Of a DNA stretch of 64,000 bases, positions 29,271-37,998 are shown piece after piece. The notes beneath the pieces were generated by a model that was given only the letters and a program-made list of their open reading frames with translations, was not told the DNA's origin and did not search any database. The DNA is from Faecalicatena sp. Marseille-Q4148 (lineage in GTDB: Bacteria > Bacillota > Clostridia > Lachnospirales > Lachnospiraceae): NCBI GenBank assembly GCA_018228665.1, contig CP073692.1:2058046-2122045 (forward strand), in the 5' to 3' direction. Numbering within the stretch: the stretch's first letter is position 1; each line of letters opens with the position of its first letter. Made by a program: the position numbers and the translations under genes.

Positions 29271-29316
29271 AATATACTGCTTTAACAAACTTTTAACAAA
29301 TCAGTAATTATTACTG
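29271..29316 (-). promoter_or_regulatory. Promoter and palindromic operator of the dehydrogenase gene
   Basis: Minus strand TTGTTA (29294-29299) - 17 bp - TATATT (29271-29276). Directly upstream of the -35 is a perfect palindrome CAGTAAT-T-ATTACTG (29302-29316), a likely regulator binding site. The regulator is not identified. Confidence 0.6.
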
Positions 29317-29388
29317 TTTTAGTTTACTCTTATTTTTTTGTTTTGTCAATAAAACGAATAGTTTTTAGAAGAAATATTCTTCCAACAA

Positions 29389-29925
29389 TTACTCCCAGGC
29401 AATATCATTAATTTCATATACGGTTACAGTTTCATTTTCATCTCGTTTTACAACCATCTGCATCGTATATTTCTTTTCAAATGCTGTACCGCTTACCGTG
29501 CCTCTGATCGTTGTTTCACAGGATACAACACCCACATTTTCTTTCTCATATTCTGCCTGTTTTGTATCTGTTAATACAGTAGTAGCCTCATCTACAACTA
29601 TTACTCCACTACTATAAAAAGCATCCCTATCGCTTTTTAGCGCTTCCTTCTGCGCTTCATTTGTTACGCTCTGATAGAGTATCTTATCAGCTAACTCTTT
29701 ATCTTCTTCGGTACTATTAACTGCAAGAAAACCTTTTACCCAGTTGTTTATACCATTTTCAATTACATTTGAGTCATCATCAGAAAGAGGTGTATCTTTT
29801 ATCGTCAACTGCTCATAAATTGTTAATGGCTTCTTTTCTTCTTTCTTTTTCTCTTTACCACATCCACCAATCAATATTCCTATCAAACAAATCATTATGA
29901 TCAATAGTGTTCTGCCTTTTTTCAT
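29389..29925 (-). CDS. Small lipoprotein, paralogue 1 (178 aa)
   Basis: Secreted lipoprotein: basic N-terminus, hydrophobic stretch, lipobox IGGC (Cys22), then a Lys/Glu-rich linker. The body is a cystatin/NTF2-like-looking alpha+beta domain of unknown function with the motif FLAVNS and an aromatic end (YEINDIAWE). A clear paralogue lies at 37328-37867 in the same position relative to a repeat-rich surface protein gene, so the lipoprotein probably assists or accompanies that protein at the membrane. I do not recognise a named family. Confidence 0.75.
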   Translation of the reverse strand: MKKGRTLLIIMICLIGILIGGCGKEKKKEEKKPLTIYEQLTIKDTPLSDDDSNVIENGINNWVKGFLAVNSTEEDKELADKILYQSVTNEAQKEALKSDRDAFYSSGVIVVDEATTVLTDTKQAEYEKENVGVVSCETTIRGTVSGTAFEKKYTMQMVVKRDENETVTVYEINDIAWE

Positions 29926-29959
29926 TCCAATCTCTTATCCTTTCGCTTGTTTCAAAAAA

Positions 29960-29994
29960 ATATTGCCAAAAATGCTAAGCATTTTTGGCAATAT
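29960..29994 (-). terminator. Strong hairpin downstream of surface protein 1
   Basis: Perfect 16-bp stem (29960-29975 / 29979-29994) with the loop TAA, core TTGCCAAAAATGC. It lies between the surface protein stop and the lipoprotein start, followed by T-rich sequence on the minus strand. A near-identical hairpin (one mismatch) is at 37921-37955 in the second cassette. Confidence 0.8.
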
Positions 29995-30037
29995 TCTGAT
30001 TTTTCACAAAAGACTACACTGTAAATCCTACGGTAAA

Positions 30038-32050
30038 CTATTTACGTTTCTTTAACAGTGCAAGAATTGCTGCAAGACTGATACCTGCCGGTAAAACTGC
30101 TGCGATCGGATTCGTCTCATCGCCTGTCTTAGCAGATGTTTTCTTGTCATCTTTTTTATCGTCTTTCTTCTTATCGTCAGTTGTAGTTCCTTCGTTCTTG
30201 TCCGGATTTGCCGGTTTGGATGGCTCTACTGGCTTAGATGGTTCTACCGGTGTAGATGGCTGAATTTCTTCCATATCTGTTGCTGCATATACATATACTG
30301 TTGCTGCCCCATTTTCAATCGGCATATCACCAACATCTGCAAGTACATATCCCTCTGGAATATCTGTTAATCTAGATGTATTGAAATATGTTTCATTCTT
30401 ATATGCATTCAGTTTACCATAACCAACTACAGCACCTGTTGTTTTATGTACATATGTGATTGTTACTTCCTGTACATTATCAATCTTACGAACCTTAACA
30501 ATTGCTTCACCATTAGCAATTGGCATATCACCAACTTCTGCAATCTCATATCCGTAAGGTACATCTGTTAAGATAGATGTATTGAAGTATGTTGCTCCTT
30601 TTTCTACCTTAGCTGTTCCATAACCTACTACATATTCACCATTATCAGCATCTACATATGTTACTTTTACATATTCTGGTGCTTCTTCTTTGACTTTTCT
30701 TACTCCTACTTCTGCTACTCCATCAACAATTGATACGTCACCGAGTGTTGCAAGTTCATAACCATATGGAAGATCATTTAAGATAGATGTATTGAAGTAT
30801 GTTGCTCCTTTTTCTACTTTAGCTGTTCCATAACCTACTACAAAACCACCATCTGCATCTACATATGTTACTTTTGCATATTCGAATTCAGATGCTTTCT
30901 TTACAAGACATTCCATTGATGATGCTGTACCTTCTGCAACTTCAATATCACCATAATTTACAGCTACTTCATAGCCTGCCGGAATATTAAAGTCAATATC
31001 GGCATTAAAAATATAATTTCCTTCTTCATTCTGGCGTCCACCTGTTAAAGTTTCTTCACCAACAACTTCCTGTGTTGCCTCATCTCGATAAACAACTCTT
31101 AAAACAGTTGCCTTAACTGTCTCGACTTTTCTTACAGTAACTGTTACTGCATCTGCTTCTCCCACATATACATCGCCTACGCTGCACAGTTCATAGCCTG
31201 CCGGCAATTTCATAAGCTTATCTGTATGGAATGTTGTTCCGCTTACCTTAATCGGCAGCACATCATCAAGCAGCTTTCCATCTTCTGTCTCAAATTTAAC
31301 GTATACTGTTCTTTCTTCAACAGCTTTCTCTCTTACCGTAACCGTTACTGCATCTGCTTCGCCTACATATACATCGCCTACGCTGCACAGTTCATAGCCT
31401 GCCGGCAGTTTCGTAAGCTTACTTGTATGGAATGTTGTTCCGCTTACTTTAATCGGCAGCACATCATCAAGCAGCTTTCCATCTTCTGTCTCAAATTTAA
31501 CGTATACTGTTCTTTCTTCAACAGCTTTCTCTCTTACCGTAACTGTTACTGCATCTGCTTCGCCTACATATACATCGCCTACGCTGCACAGTTCATAGCC
31601 TGCCGGCAATTTCGTAAGCTTATCTGTATGGAATGTTGTTCCGCTTACTTGAATCGGTAATACATCATCACTTACCTTAACACCATCTTCTGTTGCAAAG
31701 CTTACATATACCGTTCTTTCCTCAGCTGCCTTCTTTCTTACTGTAACCGTTACTGCATCTGCTTCTCCCACGTATACATCGCCTACGCTGCACAGTTCAT
31801 AGCCTGCCGGCAGTTTCGTAAGCTTACTTGTATGGAATGTTGTTCCGCTTACTTGAATCGGTAATACATCATCACTTACCTTAACACCATCTTCTGTTGC
31901 AAAGCTTACATATACGGTTCTTTCCTCCTGCACAGTTTCTTCCTGTGCTGCTCCCTCTGGTTCTGCCGCATATGCTGGTACACTTGACCCTACTACTGTA
32001 GCAGCCATAATTCCTGCTAAACAAGCACGCATTAATTTTTTCCTATACAT
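30038..32050 (-). CDS. Repeat-rich sortase-anchored surface protein 1 (670 aa)
   Basis: Exported cell-wall protein. The signal peptide (MYRKKLMRACLAG...VPAYAAE) is followed by four tandem ~67-residue repeats (TVYVSFATEDG...LPAGYELCSVGD...VTVTVRK), a divergent spacer domain, then three further related units (KVTYVDAD...VVGYGTAKVEKG...PYGYE). A Pro/Lys/Asp-rich wall-spanning linker leads to SAKTGDE, a hydrophobic helix and KKRK: a sortase signal of the non-LPXTG clostridial kind. The repeats look like small beta-grasp/MucBP-like modules, suggesting a stalk or adhesin; that is inference. GGGAGGA supports ATG 32050. Signal peptide and C-terminal third are nearly identical to the 1361-aa protein at 37999. 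Confidence 0.85.
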   Translation of the reverse strand: MYRKKLMRACLAGIMAATVVGSSVPAYAAEPEGAAQEETVQEERTVYVSFATEDGVKVSDDVLPIQVSGTTFHTSKLTKLPAGYELCSVGDVYVGEADAVTVTVRKKAAEERTVYVSFATEDGVKVSDDVLPIQVSGTTFHTDKLTKLPAGYELCSVGDVYVGEADAVTVTVREKAVEERTVYVKFETEDGKLLDDVLPIKVSGTTFHTSKLTKLPAGYELCSVGDVYVGEADAVTVTVREKAVEERTVYVKFETEDGKLLDDVLPIKVSGTTFHTDKLMKLPAGYELCSVGDVYVGEADAVTVTVRKVETVKATVLRVVYRDEATQEVVGEETLTGGRQNEEGNYIFNADIDFNIPAGYEVAVNYGDIEVAEGTASSMECLVKKASEFEYAKVTYVDADGGFVVGYGTAKVEKGATYFNTSILNDLPYGYELATLGDVSIVDGVAEVGVRKVKEEAPEYVKVTYVDADNGEYVVGYGTAKVEKGATYFNTSILTDVPYGYEIAEVGDMPIANGEAIVKVRKIDNVQEVTITYVHKTTGAVVGYGKLNAYKNETYFNTSRLTDIPEGYVLADVGDMPIENGAATVYVYAATDMEEIQPSTPVEPSKPVEPSKPANPDKNEGTTTDDKKKDDKKDDKKTSAKTGDETNPIAAVLPAGISLAAILALLKKRK
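31125..31925 (-). repeat. Four tandem ~201-204 bp coding repeats in surface protein 1
   Basis: Four units with very high DNA identity (for example the block encoding LPAGYELCSVGDVYVGEAD is nearly unchanged in all). Units 1-2 and 3-4 form two subtypes (SFATEDG versus KFETEDG), suggesting duplication of a pair. Such arrays can change copy number by recombination. Confidence 0.85.
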
Positions 32051-32120
32051 CGTTATTTCCTCCCACATTTTGAAATATTTTTCAATAGCAGATAACGCAC
32101 TTCTATTGTTGCTACTATTA

Positions 32121-32149
32121 ATGCTATCACTTTAAATATTGTTTGTCAA
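32121..32149 (-). promoter_or_regulatory. Promoter of surface protein 1
   Basis: Minus strand TTGACA (32144-32149) - 17 bp - TAGCAT (32121-32126), about 70 bp before the start codon. The promoter of surface protein 2 has the same design with a shared GTGATAG before the -10. Confidence 0.75.
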
Positions 32150-32228
32150 TTACATATAATGCACTAAAATAATCTAAAAATTACACTTTATAAAAAAAGA
32201 AAATTTGTTTTCTACGAATTGCACAATG

Positions 32229-32383
32229 CTACATAATTTTGAGTGGATCCTTCAGTTCTTTTATTGGATGTTTTGCAACAACGGAAAGCCTGTGCATTAA
32301 CATTTGGAACTGCTTTAGAGCAATCTCCATAGTCTCTTCCTTTGTGCGTGGCCAACTAAATGCTCCTAAAAGATTTTTGAGAA
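32229..32383 (-). pseudogene. Short decayed coding remnant
   Basis: The minus strand reads a protein-like stretch of about 50 residues (FSWPRTKEETMEIALKQF... to KDPLKIM and a stop at 32229) without a usable start or ribosome site. It lies between the promoter of surface protein 1 and a broken transposase, so it is probably debris of an earlier insertion. Family not recognised. The rest of 32150-32445 holds nothing I can identify. Confidence 0.35.
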
Positions 32384-32445
32384 TTCATAGTCTAACTTCT
32401 TTCTGGTATAAAAAGTTGAGTACTATACTTTTTAGACTAAAACGT

Positions 32446-33278
32446 TGTTGATCGTTTATCTAGACACCTTGAAAAAGGTGTGTCTGCATCTGCTACTTCC
32501 GCTTACCTACAACAAGTTAAAAAATGGAGTTCTTCTGAACCTATCATTTACATTGATGATAGTGATGTTGTTAAGCCAGATGGCTATAAATTTGAATCAC
32601 TTGGAATTGTCCGCGATGGTTCAGAAAGTACATCCTCTAAAAGCGTTTATAAAAAAGGGTATCATGTAACCGAGGCTTGCATTCTTACTTCCGGCGATCA
32701 TCCTGTTAGTATTTTTTCTAAAATACATTCGTCTCATGAAAAAGATTATAAATCTGCAAATACAATTACTTTCCAAGCAATTGAACAGGGAAAATCTCTC
32801 TTTGACAAAGCCACTTTTATCATGGACAGAGGCTACAGAACTTCGTAATCGCAGGAAAGGCAAGGTGAAAACAAATGTTTTTTACAAGGGCAAAGACCAT
32901 GAAGCCTACCTTTCACATGTCAAAGTACAGATTACTGCATCCAGAAAGGACATTTATCTTGTGCTTGTTTACGGCATTATCGAACATCCGATGATGCTTG
33001 TTACTAATAAAGAAATCAAATCGAAAGACGATGTAATCCGGGTGGCAAGAACTTACTTTTCCCGCTGTAAAATCGAAGAATATTTCCGCTGTAAAAAGCA
33101 GATGTTCCAGTTCGAGAACTTTCGTGTGCGTAAGCTGAAGGCAATCAACGCGCTTAATTTTTATATCACCTTATGCATGGCATTTCTTGCAATGACTTCA
33201 ATGGAATCAGTAACCAATGCCCTTAAGGTTTCCCTCATAAAGGCAGCAAATCCTGTATGTTCTAACGGGGCTTATTAA
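32446..33278 (+). pseudogene. IS4-type transposase remnant, copy 1
   Basis: Broken DDE transposase. Two frames carry it: a middle part to 32848 (YIDDSDVVKPDGYKFESLG with the first catalytic Asp region) and a C-terminal part from about 32840 (ATELRNRRKGKVK...). The latter includes the IS4-family signature Y-x2-R-x3-E-x6-K (YFSRCKIEEYFRCKK). The N-terminal third is missing, and about 50 residues are deleted at the frame change (the DRGY...ATELRN join), as comparison with copy 2 shows. Not functional. Confidence 0.85.
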
Positions 33279-33559
33279 AGTGCCTCTATTCACGGAACTA
33301 CCTTTCTTAAAATTTCAAGAATCGGCAGATTGACACTTTAGGAGATTCTATTCATTTTGAAATTACATTTTGCGGAAACTCAAGAAAATAACTAAATAAT
33401 ATTCTACATTTTTTGAAATAGGAGAAGCAGACCTAAGTGAGGTGGATAACTTTTAAAAATTTTAGAGAAATGTGAATAAACAATAAAATGCGTAAATGGT
33501 GAAGAATAAGATAAAAATAAAATATTTTATTCCTCATCGCTGTCAAGAAAGGCTATATC
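33279..33559. other. 3' end of IS4 copy 1 and spacer
   Basis: 33270-33385 is homologous to the region after copy 2 (35290-35412): both contain GGCTTATTAAAGT, ATTGGCAGATT-like and TTTGCGGAAACTCAAGA. The shared sequence ends at GCGGAAACTCAAGA, which probably marks the IS end. 33386-33559 is AT-rich with no gene seen. Confidence 0.5.
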
Positions 33560-33588
33560 TTGTCAAAACAAAACAACTCTGGTAAAAT
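33560..33588 (+). promoter_or_regulatory. Promoter of the small membrane toxin gene
   Basis: TTGTCA (33560-33565) - 17 bp - TAAAAT (33583-33588), giving a leader of about 105 nt before the toxin start codon. Confidence 0.75.
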
Positions 33589-33701
33589 GATTGTGGGCAC
33601 TACTTGAAAACGGTAGGCGGTTAGTCCTTCAACAGAGGGACTGGATCCTCTGATTACATAGAAATCCTTTATGGGAAATCTGGGAAAGGAGGGCAAACTT
33701 T

Positions 33702-33794
33702 ATGACTGATTTTGAACTGCTCTCTATCGTACTGATGATACTTGGTATCGTAGTATCGATTTTGATTGCATACATAGATCATACAAAAAAGTAA
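33702..33794 (+). CDS. Small hydrophobic peptide, probable type I (holin-like) toxin, 30 aa
   Basis: MTDFELLSIVLMILGIVV... ends in IDHTKK: an acidic N-terminus, one transmembrane helix, and a basic tail. This is the build of the putative holin-like/TxpA-type toxins of Firmicutes. GGAGGGC at 33688-33694 gives a good ribosome site. The gene has its own promoter, a long structured leader and a terminator overlapping its stop codon, and a convergent antisense promoter lies just downstream. The expected action is membrane damage when unrepressed. Too short for most gene finders. Confidence 0.75.
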   Translation: MTDFELLSIVLMILGIVVSILIAYIDHTKK

Positions 33795-33877
33795 CCGCCC
33801 CGGCCAAGGAAACGGTTACTTTTTAAAAAGTATACATACATCTTTGGACTAACCGCTTATCGGTAGTGCCTTTTTCT
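33785..33877 (-). ncRNA. Antisense RNA, probable antitoxin of the type I system
   Basis: A minus-strand promoter, TTGACA (33907-33912) - 17 bp - TAGAAT (33884-33889), starts a transcript at about 33877 that runs into the toxin gene. It can end at the shared hairpin (33791-33819), which on this strand is followed by six T. It overlaps the last toxin codons and 3' end by about 40 nt. Its 5' part contains GCGGTTA, complementary to TAACCGC at the toxin stop codon. Both elements match known type I antitoxin design. Confidence 0.68.
33791..33824. terminator. Bidirectional terminator at the toxin stop codon
   Basis: Stem GTAACCG (33791-33797) / CGGTTAC (33813-33819), T5 on the plus side and A6 (T6 on the minus strand) on the other. 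The stop codon TAA is inside the stem. Confidence 0.75.
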
Positions 33878-33980
33878 ATTTTCATTCTATCAGAGATAGA
33901 GGAAGTTGTCAAATTCCTTTTTGATGTAAAATTTAATCACCACAAAAAATCGTACTAAACAAAAAAGAGGAGGATTCCTT

Positions 33981-35233
33981 ATGGTCAATTTTACATCAAA
34001 AACATACCAAATGAAACGGGAAATTCTAAATTTTTCCAATAAAATTTCCAGAAAGCTTCCCAAACCCGATAGAAAATTTATAGCTGACATGAATTATGGC
34101 ATTCTTGCTTCCAACGGTTGTCTGCTTACAGACATTGTTGACCAGCTACATGAGCCATCTAAAAAGATCAACAGTGTTGACCGTCTTTCCAGACATTTGT
34201 CAAAAGGCACACCAAAAGACGCATTGAATACCTACTTAGCCTGCTTAAAAAAATGGTGTCCCGCTCACCCTGTCATTCATATCGACGGTAGTAACATTGT
34301 AAAACCGGATGGACATAAATTTGAATCTCTTGGCTAGGTACGGGATGGTTCTGAAAGTACAGCTACAAAAAAGGTTTATCAAAAAGGATATCATATAACA
34401 GAAGCTACGGTTCTTACTAACAGCAATCAGCCGGTCAGTCTTTTTCCGAGTTCCATTCTTCAACTGAAAAAAATTTCACTTCCATTAATAATATTACTTT
34501 TTCAGCCATGGAACGGGCAACTGCACTCTTTGGAAAAGCAACCTTTGTCATGAATCGTGGCTATGATGATAACAAGATGTTTCTCAAACTGGATTCCATG
34601 AATCAGGATTATGTCATCCGTCTGACTGCAAAGCGCAAGCTCCTGTACCATAATAAGTGGGTATTTGCCACTGAACTGCGTAACCGCAGGAAGGGCAAAG
34701 TAAAACTTCCTCTGTACTATAAAGGAAAGGCACATGAAGCTTATCTTTCCCATGTGAAAGTACAGATAACCGCATCCAGAAAAGACATTTATTTAGTCCT
34801 TGTTTATGGGATCACGGATCATCCTATGATGCTTGCAACAAACAAAGAGATCAAATCGAAAGATGATGTGATAAAAGTTGCAAAGCTTTATTTTTCCAGA
34901 TGGCGTATTGAGGAATATTTTCGTTGTAAAAAACAGGTGTTTCGATTCGAAAATTTCCGGGTACGCAAGCTGAAAGCAATCAATGCCCTGAATTTTTATA
35001 TCACTTTATGCATGGCTTTTCTGGCTCACATTTCCATGAAACCTGAAACAAATACCCTTAAAGTTGCTATTATAACGACAGCAAATCCAATAAAAGAAAA
35101 AATATCTTTCTTCTATTACCGGCCGGCAAAAGGCATCTCTGGCATACTGTCCTATGCAAAAGAAGGCATCAGGCTATGGTTCAGATCAAAGCGTCCTGCA
35201 TACCTTCAACTCTGCCTTGAGCTTGCTGTTTGA
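33981..35233 (+). pseudogene. IS4-type transposase, copy 2, broken
   Basis: Nearly full-length DDE transposase of about 415 codons, disabled by an in-frame TAG at 34335-34337 (after KFESLG) and a frameshift near 34440. The start is intact (GAGGAGG then ATG 33981; MVNFTSKTYQMKREIL). The C-terminal part carries the IS4 signature YFSRWRIEEYFRCKKQ with the catalytic Glu and a normal end (LCLELAV). Copy 1 at 32446 is the same family but more decayed. Confidence 0.88.
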
Positions 35234-35405
35234 ATAGATATCGTGCCATATGGATATAAAGGAATAGGTCTTCCCAAAGTCCGGTTCCGGCGGGGCTTAT
35301 TAAAGTACCTCTAATCACATAACTGCCATTCTGAAATTTTCAAAAGATTGGCAGATTGGTACTCTGGACAGACATATTCATGTTTTAATTACAGTTTGCG
35401 GAAAC

Positions 35406-35510
35406 TCAAGATTTTTGCACACCGATAATCTTATTGAACAGCTCTAACAGCACATCTTTCACACCGCCAGCATTGAATACCAGCAGTAAGTCCTTAACTA
35501 ATTTCCACAT
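35406..35510 (-). CDS. 34-aa amphipathic peptide gene
   Basis: MWKLVKDLLLVFNAGG... to NKIIGVQKS, then TGA. GAGGAG lies 10 bp before the ATG. The peptide has no signal sequence and would form an amphipathic helix with Lys/Asp/Glu on one face and Leu/Val/Ile/Phe on the other, reminiscent in build of phenol-soluble modulins or small membrane-active peptides. The stop lies in the sequence shared by the ends of both IS4 copies, so its last codons come from the IS. Function unknown; it could be a chance frame. Confidence 0.45.
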   Translation of the reverse strand: MWKLVKDLLLVFNAGGVKDVLLELFNKIIGVQKS

Positions 35511-35601
35511 TGTTTCATCACTCCTCAATCAAATCTTCTGTAGGTGTTGTCTGATTTTCTATTTTCCATCTCCCTCTGTCTGTGAATAATCCGGGCTCCG
35601 T

Positions 35602-37179
35602 GGTTCTTCCGTAATTATCCGTTTCTGAATTTCCACGCATATCTAAGTTTTGCCTCTAGTAAACGTTTTCTACAGCGTCCATACATTGTTCGTTTTATCA
35701 TTTTTAACCGACTATTTGTCCCTTCTACAAAACCATTACTATAGTCATAGGCTACCGCATTTTCAACCGCATCTATGTCTCTTTTTAATCCTTCAGCAAA
35801 ACTCTTTATTGCTTTAATCTCGCTTTTGCAATATTTTTCTATAAACAAGTTGTTCTGTATTTTAATCCTTCTGTCATTGTTCGGATATATGGTTGCACTT
35901 CAAAATATTTGTTTTCTTTTTGTTCTATCTTACACAAATAGTCAAAGGCATTACTCTTTGAACCTGTATATCCTTTTGCATAAATTTCTTTTATTGTTTT
36001 ACTTTTACTCCACCCGGAATCCAAACATTGAATAATGAAATCATAAAATATATCCAATTTACTCTGCCGGATTCCGTACATACTTAGTTCTTTCGGATCT
36101 CCTTCACGATATTTTGCAATCGTATTTCGTCCTACCCCCATCCGTTTTGCTATCTCACGATAGCTACAGCCTTCACTTAAAAATTTCTGTATTTGACAGA
36201 CCATTTTATACCGTTTTTCTGAAAAAATAGAAGAGTTATCCACAATAGATTCGATTTTTTTTACACGGTTCTTCTATAACTGTGGACTGCTCAACATGAG
36301 GAATACTTACTGTTGCCGGAAGTACATGATTTAGCGCCTTTTTGATTGTCTCCAATAAATTCTGATGTAAATGAAACCGGTCTGCCACCTGCATAACATC
36401 GGGTAAGTCTTCCGATATTACTTTTGCATATGCACTCGCCCGGTCACGAGTGACTACTTTTATATGTTTACTATTCTTAAGCCAATTTCTTAGTGCATCT
36501 CCATTTCTTCCATCCAACAGCGCAATTGGTTCATGATTTTCTTCATTTACAATAATAGTTCCATATGTATGTCGTTTTTTATATGCAAAATCATCCACGC
36601 CAATTACATCACCCACCTCTGGTCCGGGAAGAGATTCATACCTTCTTAAAAGCAGTCTTATAACAGTATCCCCACTAATTTTAATGCCAAGTGCCTTACA
36701 AATACGGGCGCAGCCTTCACAGCTGGATTCCATTGCTAATGTACAGATAAAATCAGCACATCGTTCTGTCATACGACTATAAGCATTAAGAAAACCATCA
36801 AATGTTTCAGCAAACGTTGTTGCTTCACAGCCATCGTTCATACATTCATATTCATGAGAACAAATTTCAAGTTGAGTCATCTTCCCTAAAATAGGGAGAT
36901 CCTGTACTTTACGAATATACGTTCCATGATATTTATCTGTTATACAGCCACATTTCGGGCACCTACAATTCTTTGAAATTGATTTCATTCGTATTAATAT
37001 CTGTTTTTCATATTCCCTGATCTCCGTTATATTTAATTCAGTTTCAGGATAAAAACTATTTATACATAATGTATTGTGTGAACCTGACATCTGACTGCCT
37101 CCTCATATCTTTTGATATGTTAATTATACTATATTTCCAATAATATAAAAAGGTAAAAACGGATAATTGCGGAAGAACC
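35602..37179 (-). mobile_element. ISL3-family insertion sequence, inactive
   Basis: Terminal inverted repeats of 23 bp with one mismatch: GGTTCTTCCGTAATTATC... at 35602-35624 and its complement at 37157-37179. The element of 1578 bp contains one transposase gene broken into three frames. I could not find a matching 8-bp target duplication, so flanks may have rearranged. Confidence 0.85.
35615..37090 (-). pseudogene. ISL3-family transposase, two frameshifts
   Basis: Three consecutive pieces together make one transposase: 36236-37090 with the N-terminal zinc finger (CRCPKCG...CMNDGC), HTH and the DDE start (VGDVIGVDDFAYKKRHTYGTIIV, VTRDRASAYA); 35839-36243 with a middle helix-turn-helix insert (SYREIAKRMGVGRNTIAKYREG); and 35615-35848 with the C-terminal catalytic Glu region (NGFVEGTNSRLKMIKRTMYG). 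Frames change near 36240 and 35845. Otherwise well preserved, so decay is recent. Confidence 0.88.
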
Positions 37180-37327
37180 TATTGCATTGGAATACTCATC
37201 AAGCACCCCAACTATTGACATAGAACCTTTATTTTAACACAAAATACCGTACAACCACTATATCGAATGATTGAACGGCATTTTCTATAATATTTCATAT
37301 AAAACTAATTTTCCAAACATAACTATT

Positions 37328-37867
37328 TTACCAGGTAATACTTTCTATTTCATACACAGACACTATATCGCCTATATAATCTACAACAAATTCTATTACA
37401 TATTTTTCATTAAATTTATTATCATTTTTTTTCCCGTTCACTTCGGCTATGCATTCCACAATCCCCACTTCTCTTTTATCATATATAGCTTTTTTAGTGT
37501 CTCCTACTTCTACCCTAATTTCTTCAATCACTACTGTGCTATCTTTATAAAATTCTGTTCTTTTTTCTTCTAATTTTTCCCTTTGATGTTCATCAACTAT
37601 ACTGTTATATAGAGCATCATCCTTTAATTCTCGATTTCCTGTATCACTGTTTACTGCCAAAAAAGCTGAAATCCAATCACGAATTCCTTTTTCTACATTA
37701 CTAACATCTTCTTCTGCTAAGGGTTCCTTTAATACTTCTAAATTTCCTGCCACTGTACCTATATACTTTTCTGTCTCTTTCTTTTGTTCTTCTTTTTGCT
37801 TTCCGCAACCTATCAGCACGGTCATTATTAAACACATCAACATTAAATAACCTATAATTTTTTTCAT
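37328..37867 (-). CDS. Small lipoprotein, paralogue 2 (179 aa)
   Basis: Lipobox LIGC (Cys21), Lys/Glu-rich linker, and the same core as the protein at 29389 (GI-DW-AFLAVNS, ending SVYEIESITW). Overall similarity is clearly lower than between the C-termini of the two surface proteins, so the lipoproteins diverged faster or are older. It again sits directly downstream of the surface protein gene, supporting a functional link. Function not recognised. Confidence 0.75.
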   Translation of the reverse strand: MKKIIGYLMLMCLIMTVLIGCGKQKEEQKKETEKYIGTVAGNLEVLKEPLAEEDVSNVEKGIRDWISAFLAVNSDTGNRELKDDALYNSIVDEHQREKLEEKRTEFYKDSTVVIEEIRVEVGDTKKAIYDKREVGIVECIAEVNGKKNDNKFNEKYVIEFVVDYIGDIVSVYEIESITW

Positions 37868-37920
37868 AATTTTTCCCTTTCACCCAACGCACTCGTATAA
37901 AAAGAAGTTTTATCCAAAAA

Positions 37921-37955
37921 ATATTGCCAAAAACGCTAAGCATTTTTGGCAATAT
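37921..37955 (-). terminator. Hairpin downstream of surface protein 2
   Basis: Copy of the hairpin at 29960, stem starting ATATTGCCAAAAACGC with one mismatch, followed by T-rich sequence on the minus strand. Same position between surface protein and lipoprotein genes. Confidence 0.78.
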
Positions 37956-37998
37956 TCTGATTTTTTACAAAAGACTATTTTACAAATCCTGCAAAAAA

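Noticed and set aside
31226..31660. Plus-strand frame of 144 codons in surface protein 1
   Set aside because: Antisense mirror of the four tandem repeats, same reason as above.
32239..32451. 70-codon plus-strand frame before the IS4 remnant
   Set aside because: No ribosome site; the opposite strand reads more like a protein remnant.
35594..37187. Target-site duplication of the ISL3 element
   Set aside because: The 8 bp flanking the two inverted repeats (GGCTCCGT and TATTGCAT) do not match.
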